Below are positions 10,198 through 20,265 of a stretch of 64,000 nt of DNA, piece after piece. The DNA is taken from contig JAHQWL010000092.1 of NCBI GenBank assembly GCA_029856155.1, positions 21,489 to 85,488 of the forward strand, given 5' to 3'. Within the stretch, counting starts at the first letter, position 1. Each line of letters starts with the position of its first letter. A program made the translations under genes and the position numbers. The DNA is from Promethearchaeia archaeon (GTDB lineage Archaea; Asgardarchaeota; Lokiarchaeia; Sigyniarchaeales; SOKP01). The notes under the pieces are model-generated. The model worked only from the letters and a program-made list of their open reading frames with translations, made no database searches and was not told where the DNA came from.

Positions 10198-11103
10198 TTA
10201 GTTGATTTTAAATACAGGATGAGTTGGAGGAGGCATCTTACCTTCATCGAACAATAATTGAGAATGAGCAGCTTTAATGAATGCAACGTTAGGATATACT
10301 AAATTTGCTAATTGAATAGGACCATAGAATATGAAGTCTGCTCCCGCTGCTAAAGTAATCGTTGAGGCAACTACTTTTATATATTTTTTGATATGCCCAA
10401 ATTTAGTAACCAAATTTATCCAGGAATCTGCTAAATTTTGTCCTGCAGTTCCAGCAGGATATCCATACTTATTTTTTACTTCGTCAATCGTATTAAGAGC
10501 AATCCCTAAGGATGTAAAGTCAATAATACATGTATCAATTAGAAAGTTATTTTTTTTAAAATTGTAAGACAAAGCTTTTTTTATGAGTTTATCAGTAATT
10601 TCCATTCGAGCTTCAGTTGTCCAGCATTGTGATTCAATAGGAAGAAGAAAAAATGTTTCAATGTCCGTTTGACTTAATAGTTCAAATTCTTCATCATAAG
10701 AAGAGGAGGTAATTGTATTATATACAACCTCTTTATCTAATCCATGTTCAATAAGATAATTTAGCATTGGTTGCTTAACTTCCCAATAAGGGGCGTCCAC
10801 AAGAACGGGAGTATCGGTAACTGAAAAAACAAAATCTAAAATAGGTTGAATTGATTCCTTAAAAGAAAGAATAACATCGAGTAAGGGTATCAAGCCTGTT
10901 TTATCTGCTAACTCCTCTTGCTCTTTAATTAATTTTTCAGCATATTCTTTGTTTATTTGACCTTTTCTCTCATCCCTAAAGATTTTTTTCTGCTTTAAGT
11001 AAAATATAGTACCCGCTAAAGCAGTGGGCACGCTTCTCGGATCTCCACCCACTATATATTTTCCTATCTTGTATGACTTTTGTTCTACGTTATATTTAAA
11101 CAT
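10198..11103 (-). CDS. mtrH: MtrH-like methyl-corrinoid:tetrahydropterin methyltransferase, copy A; start re-assigned to MFKYNVEQ (ATG at 11103)
   Basis: Aligns with copy B from MFKYNVEQKSYKIGKY; the ORF-track extension to 11259 lies inside copy B in another frame. Confidence 0.85.
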   Translation of the reverse strand: MFKYNVEQKSYKIGKYIVGGDPRSVPTALAGTIFYLKQKKIFRDERKGQINKEYAEKLIKEQEELADKTGLIPLLDVILSFKESIQPILDFVFSVTDTPVLVDAPYWEVKQPMLNYLIEHGLDKEVVYNTITSSSYDEEFELLSQTDIETFFLLPIESQCWTTEARMEITDKLIKKALSYNFKKNNFLIDTCIIDFTSLGIALNTIDEVKNKYGYPAGTAGQNLADSWINLVTKFGHIKKYIKVVASTITLAAGADFIFYGPIQLANLVYPNVAFIKAAHSQLLFDEGKMPPPTHPVFKIN

Positions 11104-11131
11104 CGGTTTAAAACAATTGATATCTTGAATT

Positions 11132-12037
11132 TTATCCAATTTTAAACACTGGATGATTTGTCGGAGCCATTTTTCCTTCATCGAACAATAGTTGTGAATG
11201 CGCAGCTTTGATGAATGCAACATTAGGGTATATGATGTTCGCATGCTGCACAGGACCATATAGTAAAAAGTCAGCTCCCGCTCCTAAAGTAATACTTGAA
11301 GCAACCACTGTCGCGTATTTTTTAATATCGCCAAATTTCGCTTTTAAATTTCTCCACGTATCCACAGCGTTGTGCGCACCAGATCCTACAGGATATCCAT
11401 ATTTATTCTTTACTTCATACATCGCGCTCATTGCTAAACCTAATGATGTAACATCCACAACAGCAGTATCAATTAAGAAGTTATGGTCTGCAAAATTAGC
11501 TTCTGTTGCTTTTTTAACGAGATTACCGATTACGTCCATTCTTGCTTGAGTAGTCCAATTCTTTGATTCCATTCCTAAAAGAATGAAATTTCTGATATTA
11601 CTTTCAGTTAATAAATTATATTCCTCCTCATTGGATTCTGGTGTGAGTGAATTATAAATGATTCTGTCTTGAATCCCCATTTCTTTAACATAGTTTAGTG
11701 CATTTATTTTTACATCTTGCGTTGGTGCATCTAATATAATAGGAACGTCGGTGACATCTACTACAAAATCAAGAATGGGTTTAATAGATGCTTCATAGGA
11801 TAAAATTACATCTAATCCGGGAGTTAAGCCTGTTTTATCTGCCATATCTTCCTGATCTTTAACTAATTTTTCTGCGAAATCCTTGATTATTTCTCCTTTA
11901 GACTCATCCCTAAAAATTCCTTTTTGGCGTAAGTAGAAAATCGTTCCGATTACCGCTGTCGGGACTTCTCTTGTATCTCCACCTATTGTATATTTTCCTA
12001 TATTATAAGATTTTTGCTCGACGTTATATTTGAACAT
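11132..12037 (-). CDS. mtrH: MtrH-like methyl-corrinoid:tetrahydropterin methyltransferase, copy B; start at MFKYNVEQ (ATG at 12037)
   Basis: MtrH family pattern (GGDTREVPTAVIGTIFY, DEGKMAPTNHPVFK); GGAG ribosome-binding site upstream of the ATG. Confidence 0.87.
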   Translation of the reverse strand: MFKYNVEQKSYNIGKYTIGGDTREVPTAVIGTIFYLRQKGIFRDESKGEIIKDFAEKLVKDQEDMADKTGLTPGLDVILSYEASIKPILDFVVDVTDVPIILDAPTQDVKINALNYVKEMGIQDRIIYNSLTPESNEEEYNLLTESNIRNFILLGMESKNWTTQARMDVIGNLVKKATEANFADHNFLIDTAVVDVTSLGLAMSAMYEVKNKYGYPVGSGAHNAVDTWRNLKAKFGDIKKYATVVASSITLGAGADFLLYGPVQHANIIYPNVAFIKAAHSQLLFDEGKMAPTNHPVFKIG

Positions 12038-12106
12038 TATATTTACTCCTTGCAATTAACAAATAATATTATTTTGCGAAAATGAATCACCTTATTTTTA
12101 ATTTCA

Positions 12107-12122
12107 GCTTGTTATTTCAAGC
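12107..12122. promoter_or_regulatory. Palindromic operator-like site GCTTGTTATTTCAAGC
   Basis: Perfect arms; about 70 bp upstream of mtrH copy B; reverse complement is GCTTGAAATAACAAGC, identical to the 16466 and 25317 sites. Confidence 0.7.
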
Positions 12123-12150
12123 ATCATTAAATTCTACTCTTTTCAAAATT

Positions 12151-12795
12151 TTACTTGAATATAGAAAAAAAAATAGTCCTCTCAATTTTTCGCAAGTGTT
12201 CACAAAATGCACTTTTAGAAATACCAAAATGATTAGCTATAGTTTCAGAATTAGTTTTACGAGGGATATCATAGTATCCGTGTTCCACTGAATAATAAAT
12301 AATCTCTTTTTGTCTTTCTGTTAAGAGTAAATTTAAATTACTCCTATTAGGCTGCACAGAATTGATACTTAAAATTTTGTAGTTATCGCCGTAAATATTT
12401 TTCTGTAAATCAATAATTGTATCGATATTTGCACCAGGTGTAATATAAGTTATGATTAAAGAATCATCTTCCATAATAATCGGAGGTTCAATTAGGATTT
12501 CAGAAACCTTAAAAAAATTGCGAAGTTCCTCATACCAGCGATGCTTAACAAGACAAATAAATTCATTTTTCTGGGTATCTTTTGCTAAAATTTCGATAAA
12601 TTCAATTCCAAATTTATTTTGAAGATTCTTGGGGTTAAAATCTTTATTTTTAAATTTAAATCGCTGAGTCGCATAGATATGAATATCATCAAACCGGTGA
12701 ATTTGAAGTAATTCATATTTTGTTAATAAATCAAAAAAGTCTTGATAACTAGGGTTAATTGGGATTTTGAGGACAATTTTTTTCAATTTTTTCAT
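12151..12795 (-). CDS. Bat-type HTH_10 transcriptional regulator, paralogue 2
   Basis: LTERQKEIIYYSVEHGYYDIPRKTNSETIANHFGISKSAFCEHLRKIERTI. Confidence 0.85.
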   Translation of the reverse strand: MKKLKKIVLKIPINPSYQDFFDLLTKYELLQIHRFDDIHIYATQRFKFKNKDFNPKNLQNKFGIEFIEILAKDTQKNEFICLVKHRWYEELRNFFKVSEILIEPPIIMEDDSLIITYITPGANIDTIIDLQKNIYGDNYKILSINSVQPNRSNLNLLLTERQKEIIYYSVEHGYYDIPRKTNSETIANHFGISKSAFCEHLRKIERTIFFSIFK

Positions 12796-12972
12796 ATTAT
12801 TCAGATATATTTTAGTTCGGATATGTGATTTCTATTCATAAGCATTAATTAACTGATCTGATAACCTAAGACCCAACGAGTCAAGCACAATTAATATAAA
12901 TTTATGAATTTTAAATAAATTGCTATTTTTCAAATCTATTTTAAAGAAATATAATTAAAAAGGGAATAATAA

Positions 12973-14487
12973 ATGAGAGAAGGAGAAAGAGTAAAATATC
13001 CTAAAATGAATCGAATGTGGCGTATCGCATCTAAAGAAGATTTAGAGAGAATCGATAATGCTGCATATCACATTTTAAGTGAAATGGGAGTTTTTATCGA
13101 TGATAAAGATTGTATCGAATACTTAAAAGATACTCCATTAGAAATTGATGAAAAGGAACTCATTGTGAAATTTCCAGAATTTTGGGTACGCGAGATGATC
13201 GCAAAAGCTCCAAAATCATATATACTTGCTGCTAGGGATCCTAATAATGATTTATTACTATCAAGTTACCACGACGATTTTTATAACTTATTTACGAGTG
13301 GTTCGACGAAAATGTATCTTTGGAATGAGCAAACAAATCAATGGGACTCTAGAATTCCCGGTGAAGAAGATGTAATTAGAGGATTTAGGATGATTGATGC
13401 TGTGGATGCTTATGATGGATTTTTTGGTACACCCGTGGAAGATGTGAAACGAACAAATCAAGGGCTTCCCGCTGAGCTTCATACTACCTATAATAAAATG
13501 AAATGGTCTACAAAACATGGTGGAGTATGTGCGATCACCGAAGGAGGATTAAACGAATGGGACTATGTCGGTAAACTTGCCGCTGAAGTTCAAGGTGGAT
13601 TTGATGAGTTAAAAAGACGACCCATAATCGCAGGTTTACCAACCTGCATTGGGCCCATGACTAGTACCCGTCAGAATTTCTGGGCTGCTGTGGGAAGTGC
13701 TAAATATCATTTACCTACAGTACCTTATTGGGGGGGAACGGCACCATTTACAGCACCCGCAACTGCTCCAGCAATGAATGCAATGGCTTTGGCATGTACG
13801 CATTATTGTATAGCTGTTTCACAATATCTCGATCCTGGAACGGCGGCAGTTCCTTGGCCTAATACTTCACCTGTTGATCCACAATCTGGTCAATTAGCGA
13901 TAAATCCAATTGCTACAATGGTACTTGGAATGGGAGGTCAAGTTTATCAAGATTTATATGGTCTTCCTATTGCGGGATGCGCATATTGCTTATCATCATC
14001 TTTAGATGAAGCTGGTGCTACATGGGCATTAAACTTATTAACAGAGTTATTATGGGGAGTGAATGTGCAACAAGTCGGATCCACACCCGGAGCGTTTATG
14101 TGGGAAACGATTCCAATGGGAGAAACATTAGTAAATTATACTAAGCAGTTCTTATTCGAAATGACTGAAGATCTTTTAAATATTGATGAAGAACACTTAG
14201 CTTTAGATGTAATAAAAGAAACTGGTCCTAAAAAAATGTTCACGACTCATCCTCACACTCTAAAATGGATTGATCCCAAGAGGGGGTTATTCTGGCATGC
14301 TAACGACTGGATCCATGAACATTCGGATCAATGGCTTGCGAAGGGAGCTAAAACATGGGTTGAAATTTGTCGTGAACGTTTGAAAGAATTAGATAAACAT
14401 CAACCAGATCCACCAATCCCAAAAGATGTAGATGAACGATGTAATGCACTTTTAAAAGAAGCAGATGAGGAACTCGCATTGTTTTAA
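12973..14487 (+). CDS. MttB-family methyltransferase, non-pyrrolysine, copy 3
   Basis: 504 aa, no in-frame amber, same family as copies 1 and 2. Confidence 0.9.
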   Translation: MREGERVKYPKMNRMWRIASKEDLERIDNAAYHILSEMGVFIDDKDCIEYLKDTPLEIDEKELIVKFPEFWVREMIAKAPKSYILAARDPNNDLLLSSYHDDFYNLFTSGSTKMYLWNEQTNQWDSRIPGEEDVIRGFRMIDAVDAYDGFFGTPVEDVKRTNQGLPAELHTTYNKMKWSTKHGGVCAITEGGLNEWDYVGKLAAEVQGGFDELKRRPIIAGLPTCIGPMTSTRQNFWAAVGSAKYHLPTVPYWGGTAPFTAPATAPAMNAMALACTHYCIAVSQYLDPGTAAVPWPNTSPVDPQSGQLAINPIATMVLGMGGQVYQDLYGLPIAGCAYCLSSSLDEAGATWALNLLTELLWGVNVQQVGSTPGAFMWETIPMGETLVNYTKQFLFEMTEDLLNIDEEHLALDVIKETGPKKMFTTHPHTLKWIDPKRGLFWHANDWIHEHSDQWLAKGAKTWVEICRERLKELDKHQPDPPIPKDVDERCNALLKEADEELALF

Positions 14488-14504
14488 AGAGAGGTGAATT
14501 ATAA

Positions 14505-15173
14505 ATGACAAGTAAAGAAGAAATAATTAATGGAATGAAAGATGCTATTATAACCTATAACAAGGCAAAATGCTTGGAACTCGCTAAGCAAGGAATAACC
14601 GAAAAAGTAAACTCTTTAGAATTAATACAAGAAGGATTAACTCCCGCGATACAGGAACTCGGAGAGAAATTCGGGAGAGGCGAAATTGCTCTTCCATACC
14701 TCATGGTGGGCGCGGAAGCGATGCAGGATGCATTAAACTACATCTTAGAAACCATGCCAAAAGGAGAATATAAACCGAAAGCAAAAATGGTACTCGGGAC
14801 CGTAAAAGGAGATATTCATGATTTAGGAATTAGTATCGTAGAAGCTGTGTTTCAAGCGAATGGAATTCAAGTGTATAATCTCGGTCGCGATAATCCCAAA
14901 GAAAAGTTTGTGGAAAAGGCAGAATTAGAAGAAGCAGATATTATTGGCACATCCGCTTTGCTCACAGGCACCATGTTCGAACAGAAAGTTGTTATTGAAT
15001 ACTTGAAAAAGCAAGGCCTTCGAGACAAGTATATCTACTTGATCGGAGGAGGAGCATGTCCTTCTAGTGAATGGTGCGATGAGATTGGTGCTGATGGATG
15101 GGCTACCGATGTGATGCTCGGACTTGATGCTGCTAAGAAATCATTGGCAGAAAAGAAAGGAATCGAACTTTAA
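14505..15173 (+). CDS. Methyltransferase corrinoid protein (MtbC/MttC-like), near-identical paralogue of 8978..9646
   Basis: Same length with only a handful of substitutions in 222 aa; DIHDLG motif. Confidence 0.93.
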   Translation: MTSKEEIINGMKDAIITYNKAKCLELAKQGITEKVNSLELIQEGLTPAIQELGEKFGRGEIALPYLMVGAEAMQDALNYILETMPKGEYKPKAKMVLGTVKGDIHDLGISIVEAVFQANGIQVYNLGRDNPKEKFVEKAELEEADIIGTSALLTGTMFEQKVVIEYLKKQGLRDKYIYLIGGGACPSSEWCDEIGADGWATDVMLGLDAAKKSLAEKKGIEL

Positions 15174-15237
15174 TTTAATTTTTTTTTTAAATTTAGAATA
15201 AATTAATAATAAAAATAAAAGAGGAATGATATAAAAG

Positions 15238-15570
15238 ATGGTTAATGCACAAGAAGGATTTGAAATAATGAAGAAGAACTTCAAACCAGAAGTTGCCAAG
15301 GAGTTTAAGAAACGAGTGGTTGTTCAATATAATATAGAAGGTCCTGGTGGTGGGACATGGCAAGTTAGTTTTGATAATGGCAAAATAGAAATTGTAGAAG
15401 GAGAGAAAGAAAAAGCCGTTCTAAAATTTAATTATGATTGCATAGAGAGTTTTGTTGGGATCCAAACAGGAGAAGTGGATGGCATTCAAGCATACACAAC
15501 GGCCAAATTACGAATTGAAGGACCCATTGCCCTTGCTCAACAAATCGGAAAGATTTTTGGCGCTGTTTAA
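15238..15570 (+). CDS. SCP-2 sterol-transfer-like lipid-binding domain protein
   Basis: 110 aa, paralogue of 9700..10032. Confidence 0.75.
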   Translation: MVNAQEGFEIMKKNFKPEVAKEFKKRVVVQYNIEGPGGGTWQVSFDNGKIEIVEGEKEKAVLKFNYDCIESFVGIQTGEVDGIQAYTTAKLRIEGPIALAQQIGKIFGAV

Positions 15571-15603
15571 ATCGATTATTAAACGAAGGAGTTGTGATAC
15601 AAC

Positions 15604-16377
15604 GTGTTAAAAGATAAAGTTGCTGTAATAACTGGTGGAGCACAAGGGATTGGACATGCTATCGCAACAAAATTTGCTGAAGCTGGTGCTAACATCGCTA
15701 TAATTGATATAAAAGATTCATCAAAAATAGTTGATAAAGTAAAAAACTATGGAGTAGATGTGATTGCTTTCAATGCTGATGTGTCTGATGAGGATGCAAT
15801 GAAAAGTGCATTCGATAAAATCATAGAAAAATGGGATAAAATAGACATTCTAGTGAATAATGCAGGAATTTATCCATTAGAGCGCTTTACTGATATTCCA
15901 ATAGCTTTAGTTAAAAAAGTTTTTGATACCAATGTTATCGGAACCTACATCTGCAGTCAGATTGCCGCAAATATATTCATTTCTAACTCAATTGAAGGTA
16001 TAATTCTTAATATGGCTTCGGCAGCAGGAATTACTCCCGATAAATATCATTTACATTATGCTGCATCCAAAGCTGCTATAATTTCATTAACAAAAGGAAT
16101 GGCAATGGAATTGATAAACGACAAAATACGAGTTAATGCAATCGCACCTGGAGCAGTTGCTACAGAAGGAGCAAGAAACCCTGGACTTTTTGAAAAGTCT
16201 GGTAAAATTCCAGATAAATTTATGGAAATGCAAATGAAAAAATTTTCTCCTTTAGCCAAATCTGGGATGGGAGAACCAATGGATATTGCTAATATGGCAT
16301 TATATCTCGTTTCGGAACAAGCTAAATATATCACGGGAACAATTATTTCGGTAGATGGAGGACGACTTTTATTATAA
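15604..16377 (+). CDS. Short-chain dehydrogenase/reductase
   Basis: TGGAQGIGHAIA cofactor motif, NNAG, Yx3K catalytic motif (HYAASKAA), C-terminal TGTIISVDGG; GTG start. Confidence 0.9.
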   Translation: MLKDKVAVITGGAQGIGHAIATKFAEAGANIAIIDIKDSSKIVDKVKNYGVDVIAFNADVSDEDAMKSAFDKIIEKWDKIDILVNNAGIYPLERFTDIPIALVKKVFDTNVIGTYICSQIAANIFISNSIEGIILNMASAAGITPDKYHLHYAASKAAIISLTKGMAMELINDKIRVNAIAPGAVATEGARNPGLFEKSGKIPDKFMEMQMKKFSPLAKSGMGEPMDIANMALYLVSEQAKYITGTIISVDGGRLLL

Positions 16378-16465
16378 TTGAGAATCCCAAATTATCTTTT
16401 TTTTTTAATATCTGATTAGGATTAAAAAAAGTTTATAACATTTTATTATGAATAACTTTTCAATT

Positions 16466-16481
16466 GCTTGAAATAACAAGC
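16466..16481. promoter_or_regulatory. Palindromic operator-like site GCTTGAAATAACAAGC
   Basis: Perfect arms; 90 bp upstream of the corrinoid activator gene. Confidence 0.7.
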
Positions 16482-16570
16482 AAAATTGATATAAAAATTA
16501 TAACATTTTTCTTCACAAGATTTTATTATTTAATATCCAATCATTATTAATATAAATTCTAGACAAAAAA

Positions 16571-18475
16571 ATGAGTAAAATTAACATTATTTTTCAGCCC
16601 GAAGGAAAACGAGTTGAAGTTGAGAAAGAAGATTCGATTTTATCTGCTGCTTTAAAAGTTGGAATTGATTTAACGTCAATATGTGCTGGGAAAGGAATTT
16701 GTGGTAAATGTAAGGTAATAATAGACGATACAAAAGCAGTAAATGATCTCACTTACAAGGAACTCGAACTTCTCACACTAGAAGAAAGGGAAAATGGTGT
16801 TCGATTAGCTTGTTTTACGAAGATCAAAGATGAGGTTGTAGTAAAAGTCCCGGAATATAGTAGGACGGGAAAACAACGCCTTCAAATTGAAGGTATCGAA
16901 ACGCCTATTAAACTAAATCCAGTTGTTAAAAAGTATTATATTGAATTGGAAGTTCCCACTTTGGAGGATCCACGAGCAGATTCAGATCGAATCATTGATT
17001 ATCTACATAATATGTTTAATCTTTCTAATTTAAGTTTAGATTATAATCTAATAAAAAATTTAGCTACATATGTGCGTGGAGCGGATTGGAAATTCACAGC
17101 AGTTATATGGCAAGATATTATTATTAGCATTGAACCGGATGATACAACTGATCGTATTTTTGGTTATGCTGTGGACATAGGAACTACAAAACTAGCGGGA
17201 TATATTGTAAATCTAAATACGAGTGAAGTTGTTGCTGCGGGTTCATTAATGAATCCACAAATACCCTTTGGAGAAGATGTTATCTCAAGATTAAATCATC
17301 CAGAACAAGAGAAATTGCAAAAGGTTGTTGTTGAAGGGATAAATCAAATATTAGAGTCCTTAAAAGAGAAGGTAGGAGTGAGATCCAAAGAGATTTATGA
17401 AATGACTGTTGTAGGAAATACAATTATGCATCATCTTTTTCTGGGTATTTTTCCTTTATACGTTGGACGTTCCCCTTATCCCCCTGTTTTAAGAAGCTCA
17501 ATTATAATTAATGCGAAAGAGATTGGAATAAATTTGCATCCTAATGCTAAAATTATGGTCTTACCAACAATTGCAGGTTTTGTTGGAGCAGACACTGTTG
17601 GTGTAATTTTATCAACAGAATTATATAAAAAAAGTGAGATTTGTCTTGCTATTGACATTGGTACAAATACTGAAGTTGTCTTAGGTAATCAAGACAACAT
17701 GATGGCCGCATCTTGCGCCTCTGGACCTGCATTTGAGGGGGCTCATATTAAATTTGGGATGCGAGCTGCTAGTGGCGCGATAGAGAAAATAAAAATTAAT
17801 TCAAAAACATTAGATGTTGATTATGAAACTATTGATAATGAACCTCCTATAGGTATTTGTGGTTCAGGAATGATAGATTTAGTTGCTGAGATGATAAGAA
17901 CTGGTATCATAGATGTGGGGGGTATATTTAATCGACAATTAAACAATCCACGAGTGAGGATGAATGAAGACAAAGTTATGGAATATATTGTTGTACCCTC
18001 TGATCAAACAGCAAATAAACGGGATATAACATTCTCTCAAAAGGATGTTTCACAAATTATTTTAGCCAAAGCTGCGATGCATACAGGGGTCAAACTCTTA
18101 TTAAAAAACTCCAATATTAAAAAAGAGGACATCCAAAGTGTGTTTTTAGCAGGAGCTTTCGGGTCTCACATTAATAAAGAGAGTGCTCGAATGATTGGTG
18201 TTTTTCCTGAAATTGATTTGGATAAAATCATAGCTGTAGGAAATGCTGCTGGAACAGGCGCAAGGATGTGTTTAGTTTCAAAAGAAGCTAAGGAGATTTC
18301 CGACAAGATTTCTGAAAAAGTAAATTATCTCGAGCTTGGGATCGATCCAGACTTTCAAAAAATATTTTTAAATTCACACATTATTCCCTACGCAGATTTA
18401 GACGAATTTCCCCAAACTTCTAAAATTTTAAAAGAATATAATAATTATCCAACAACACCACCTCCAAGGTTTTAA
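16571..18475 (+). CDS. Reductive activator of corrinoid proteins (RACo/RamA-like, DUF4445 ASKHA domain) with N-terminal [2Fe-2S] ferredoxin
   Basis: SICAGKGICGKCKV 2Fe-2S motif; ASKHA motifs AVDIGTTKLAGY, AIDIGTNTEVVLG, FLAGAFGSHINKESA. Confidence 0.9.
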   Translation: MSKINIIFQPEGKRVEVEKEDSILSAALKVGIDLTSICAGKGICGKCKVIIDDTKAVNDLTYKELELLTLEERENGVRLACFTKIKDEVVVKVPEYSRTGKQRLQIEGIETPIKLNPVVKKYYIELEVPTLEDPRADSDRIIDYLHNMFNLSNLSLDYNLIKNLATYVRGADWKFTAVIWQDIIISIEPDDTTDRIFGYAVDIGTTKLAGYIVNLNTSEVVAAGSLMNPQIPFGEDVISRLNHPEQEKLQKVVVEGINQILESLKEKVGVRSKEIYEMTVVGNTIMHHLFLGIFPLYVGRSPYPPVLRSSIIINAKEIGINLHPNAKIMVLPTIAGFVGADTVGVILSTELYKKSEICLAIDIGTNTEVVLGNQDNMMAASCASGPAFEGAHIKFGMRAASGAIEKIKINSKTLDVDYETIDNEPPIGICGSGMIDLVAEMIRTGIIDVGGIFNRQLNNPRVRMNEDKVMEYIVVPSDQTANKRDITFSQKDVSQIILAKAAMHTGVKLLLKNSNIKKEDIQSVFLAGAFGSHINKESARMIGVFPEIDLDKIIAVGNAAGTGARMCLVSKEAKEISDKISEKVNYLELGIDPDFQKIFLNSHIIPYADLDEFPQTSKILKEYNNYPTTPPPRF

Positions 18476-18525
18476 TAATCAAGCGGATTGAATATTTAAC
18501 GAGAAAAGGATAAAGTGGTATTAAG

Positions 18526-20265
18526 ATGAAAACTATTGAAAAAACAAGAAAAGGAACACTTAAAAGTTTTGATCCTCAAATTTATAATGAAGCAATTAAG
18601 GCTCTAAAAGATGAAGATGTCAGAATTATAAACTTTGAAGTAACTCGAATAATTGCTAAAGTGATTAGAACGATGTATGGTCCTAAAGGGTTGGATAAAA
18701 TGATCGTTCCTGTATCAAATGAGGCTGAAATAACTCAAAAGGGATATAAAGTTGTAAAAAGCTTTAAAAATAGATTCCCCATTTCTTTAATGCTAATTGA
18801 ATTGGTTACAACACAAGAAGATAATTGTGGAGATGGTACAAAGACAACATTACTTTTTACAGCATTATTGTTAGAGAAGGCTAAGGAAATGATGAGCTTG
18901 GGTGTTTCACCTCAAACTATTAATAAGGGTTTTTCTTTAGCTTTAGAAAAATCGTTAGAAATATTGGAAGATAATGTTATACCCTATATATCTCAAGATA
19001 ATGAAGTACTAATGAGTATTATTGCATCCGTTATGCATGGTAAATTTTCATCTCAAATAAAGGAACATTATATGAATCTGGTTCTAACAACCCTTGAAAA
19101 AAATGAAAATCTTTTTTTAGAAACCTCCGAATTTGATTTTACGGATATTTTATATAGAAAGGAGCAAGGAAGAAGTACTTATGATTCAGAATTAGTTAAT
19201 GGGATGATCATTTATAAGGATAAACCTAATTTATCGCTTCCTAATAAAATAATTAACTCTAAAATATTACTAGTTCAGAAAAGCCTTGATTTTTTTGTTC
19301 CTGGAAATCAGGAGCCGTATAGTAGACAAGTTGAAATTAAGAGCGTGGAGAAATATCAGTCATTTTCCCGATTTCATAATGATTATTATCAGAATCTAGC
19401 AAAATTTTTTAAACAAAAAGGAATTAATGTAATCCTTTCTCAAAAAAAGATTAATTCACTTCTAATTGACTACTGTGCAAGTATAAATATCATTGCATTG
19501 GAATTGGTAGGAGAGAAAGAGATGAAAAAATTATCTAAATTATTAGATGTTCCAGTAATCTCAAGTATTAATGACTTTTCTGAAGATCAATTAGGATTCG
19601 CAAACTTAGTAGAATTTAGGAAAGTAAGTGGCGATGAGATGTTTTTTATCCATTTAGAGAATTCAAAAATTTTAACCTTTTTATTACGTGGAGGAATATC
19701 ATATGCTGCCGATCAATTAGAAGAAAATCTACAAGGATCTTTAAGAGTAGCGACCCAAACACTTAAAGACAAAAAACTTTTACCAGGAGGTGGGGCATTA
19801 GACTGTGAGCTTTCTCGAATACTCAAAATCTATGCAGGGGAATTTCCTAATAAATATCAAATGGTAATTAGCGAATATGCTAAAGCATTAGAAAGTTTAC
19901 CTGGTTACTTAATTTTAAATTCAGCGGGAGATCCACTCGAAATTATACCTAAATTACGCGAAACTCATTTAAATGGTAAAAAATTAGAAGGATTTAATTG
20001 TAATACAAAGAAAATAGTTGATGTGTTAAAAGAGGGAATTTTTGACGGATATATGGTTAAGAAACACGCATTAAAAATAGCTACTGAGATGGCTCGCCAG
20101 ATTGTCCGGGTTGATGCTTTAGTTATGGTATATGATCGAAAATTATATGAAAAGATCGAAAAAGAAGGGAAAGAAGTTAAAAGTCAGAAACATCAAGAAA
20201 AGGTGCGAAAATATCTCAACAAAAAAGATGAGGATTTATTCTCTGATCTTTATAATTCTAAATAA
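18526..20265 (+). CDS. Divergent group II (thermosome/CCT-like) chaperonin paralogue
   Basis: RTMYGPKGLDKMIVP, NCGDGTKTTLLF, LLRGG, LLPGGGALDCELSRIL, NSAGDPLEIIPKLRETH; canonical ATPase residues altered (see findings). Confidence 0.85.
   Translation: MKTIEKTRKGTLKSFDPQIYNEAIKALKDEDVRIINFEVTRIIAKVIRTMYGPKGLDKMIVPVSNEAEITQKGYKVVKSFKNRFPISLMLIELVTTQEDNCGDGTKTTLLFTALLLEKAKEMMSLGVSPQTINKGFSLALEKSLEILEDNVIPYISQDNEVLMSIIASVMHGKFSSQIKEHYMNLVLTTLEKNENLFLETSEFDFTDILYRKEQGRSTYDSELVNGMIIYKDKPNLSLPNKIINSKILLVQKSLDFFVPGNQEPYSRQVEIKSVEKYQSFSRFHNDYYQNLAKFFKQKGINVILSQKKINSLLIDYCASINIIALELVGEKEMKKLSKLLDVPVISSINDFSEDQLGFANLVEFRKVSGDEMFFIHLENSKILTFLLRGGISYAADQLEENLQGSLRVATQTLKDKKLLPGGGALDCELSRILKIYAGEFPNKYQMVISEYAKALESLPGYLILNSAGDPLEIIPKLRETHLNGKKLEGFNCNTKKIVDVLKEGIFDGYMVKKHALKIATEMARQIVRVDALVMVYDRKLYEKIEKEGKEVKSQKHQEKVRKYLNKKDEDLFSDLYNSK

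Noticed and set aside
10083-10286. 67-aa minus-strand ORF
   Set aside because: Alternate-frame reading of the mtrH copy A C-terminus; the same spurious peptide pattern appears at the end of copy B.
11104-11259. N-terminal extension of the 10198..11259 ORF
   Set aside because: These 52 codons lie in another frame over the 3' end of the second mtrH copy; homology and alignment place the true start at ATG 11103.
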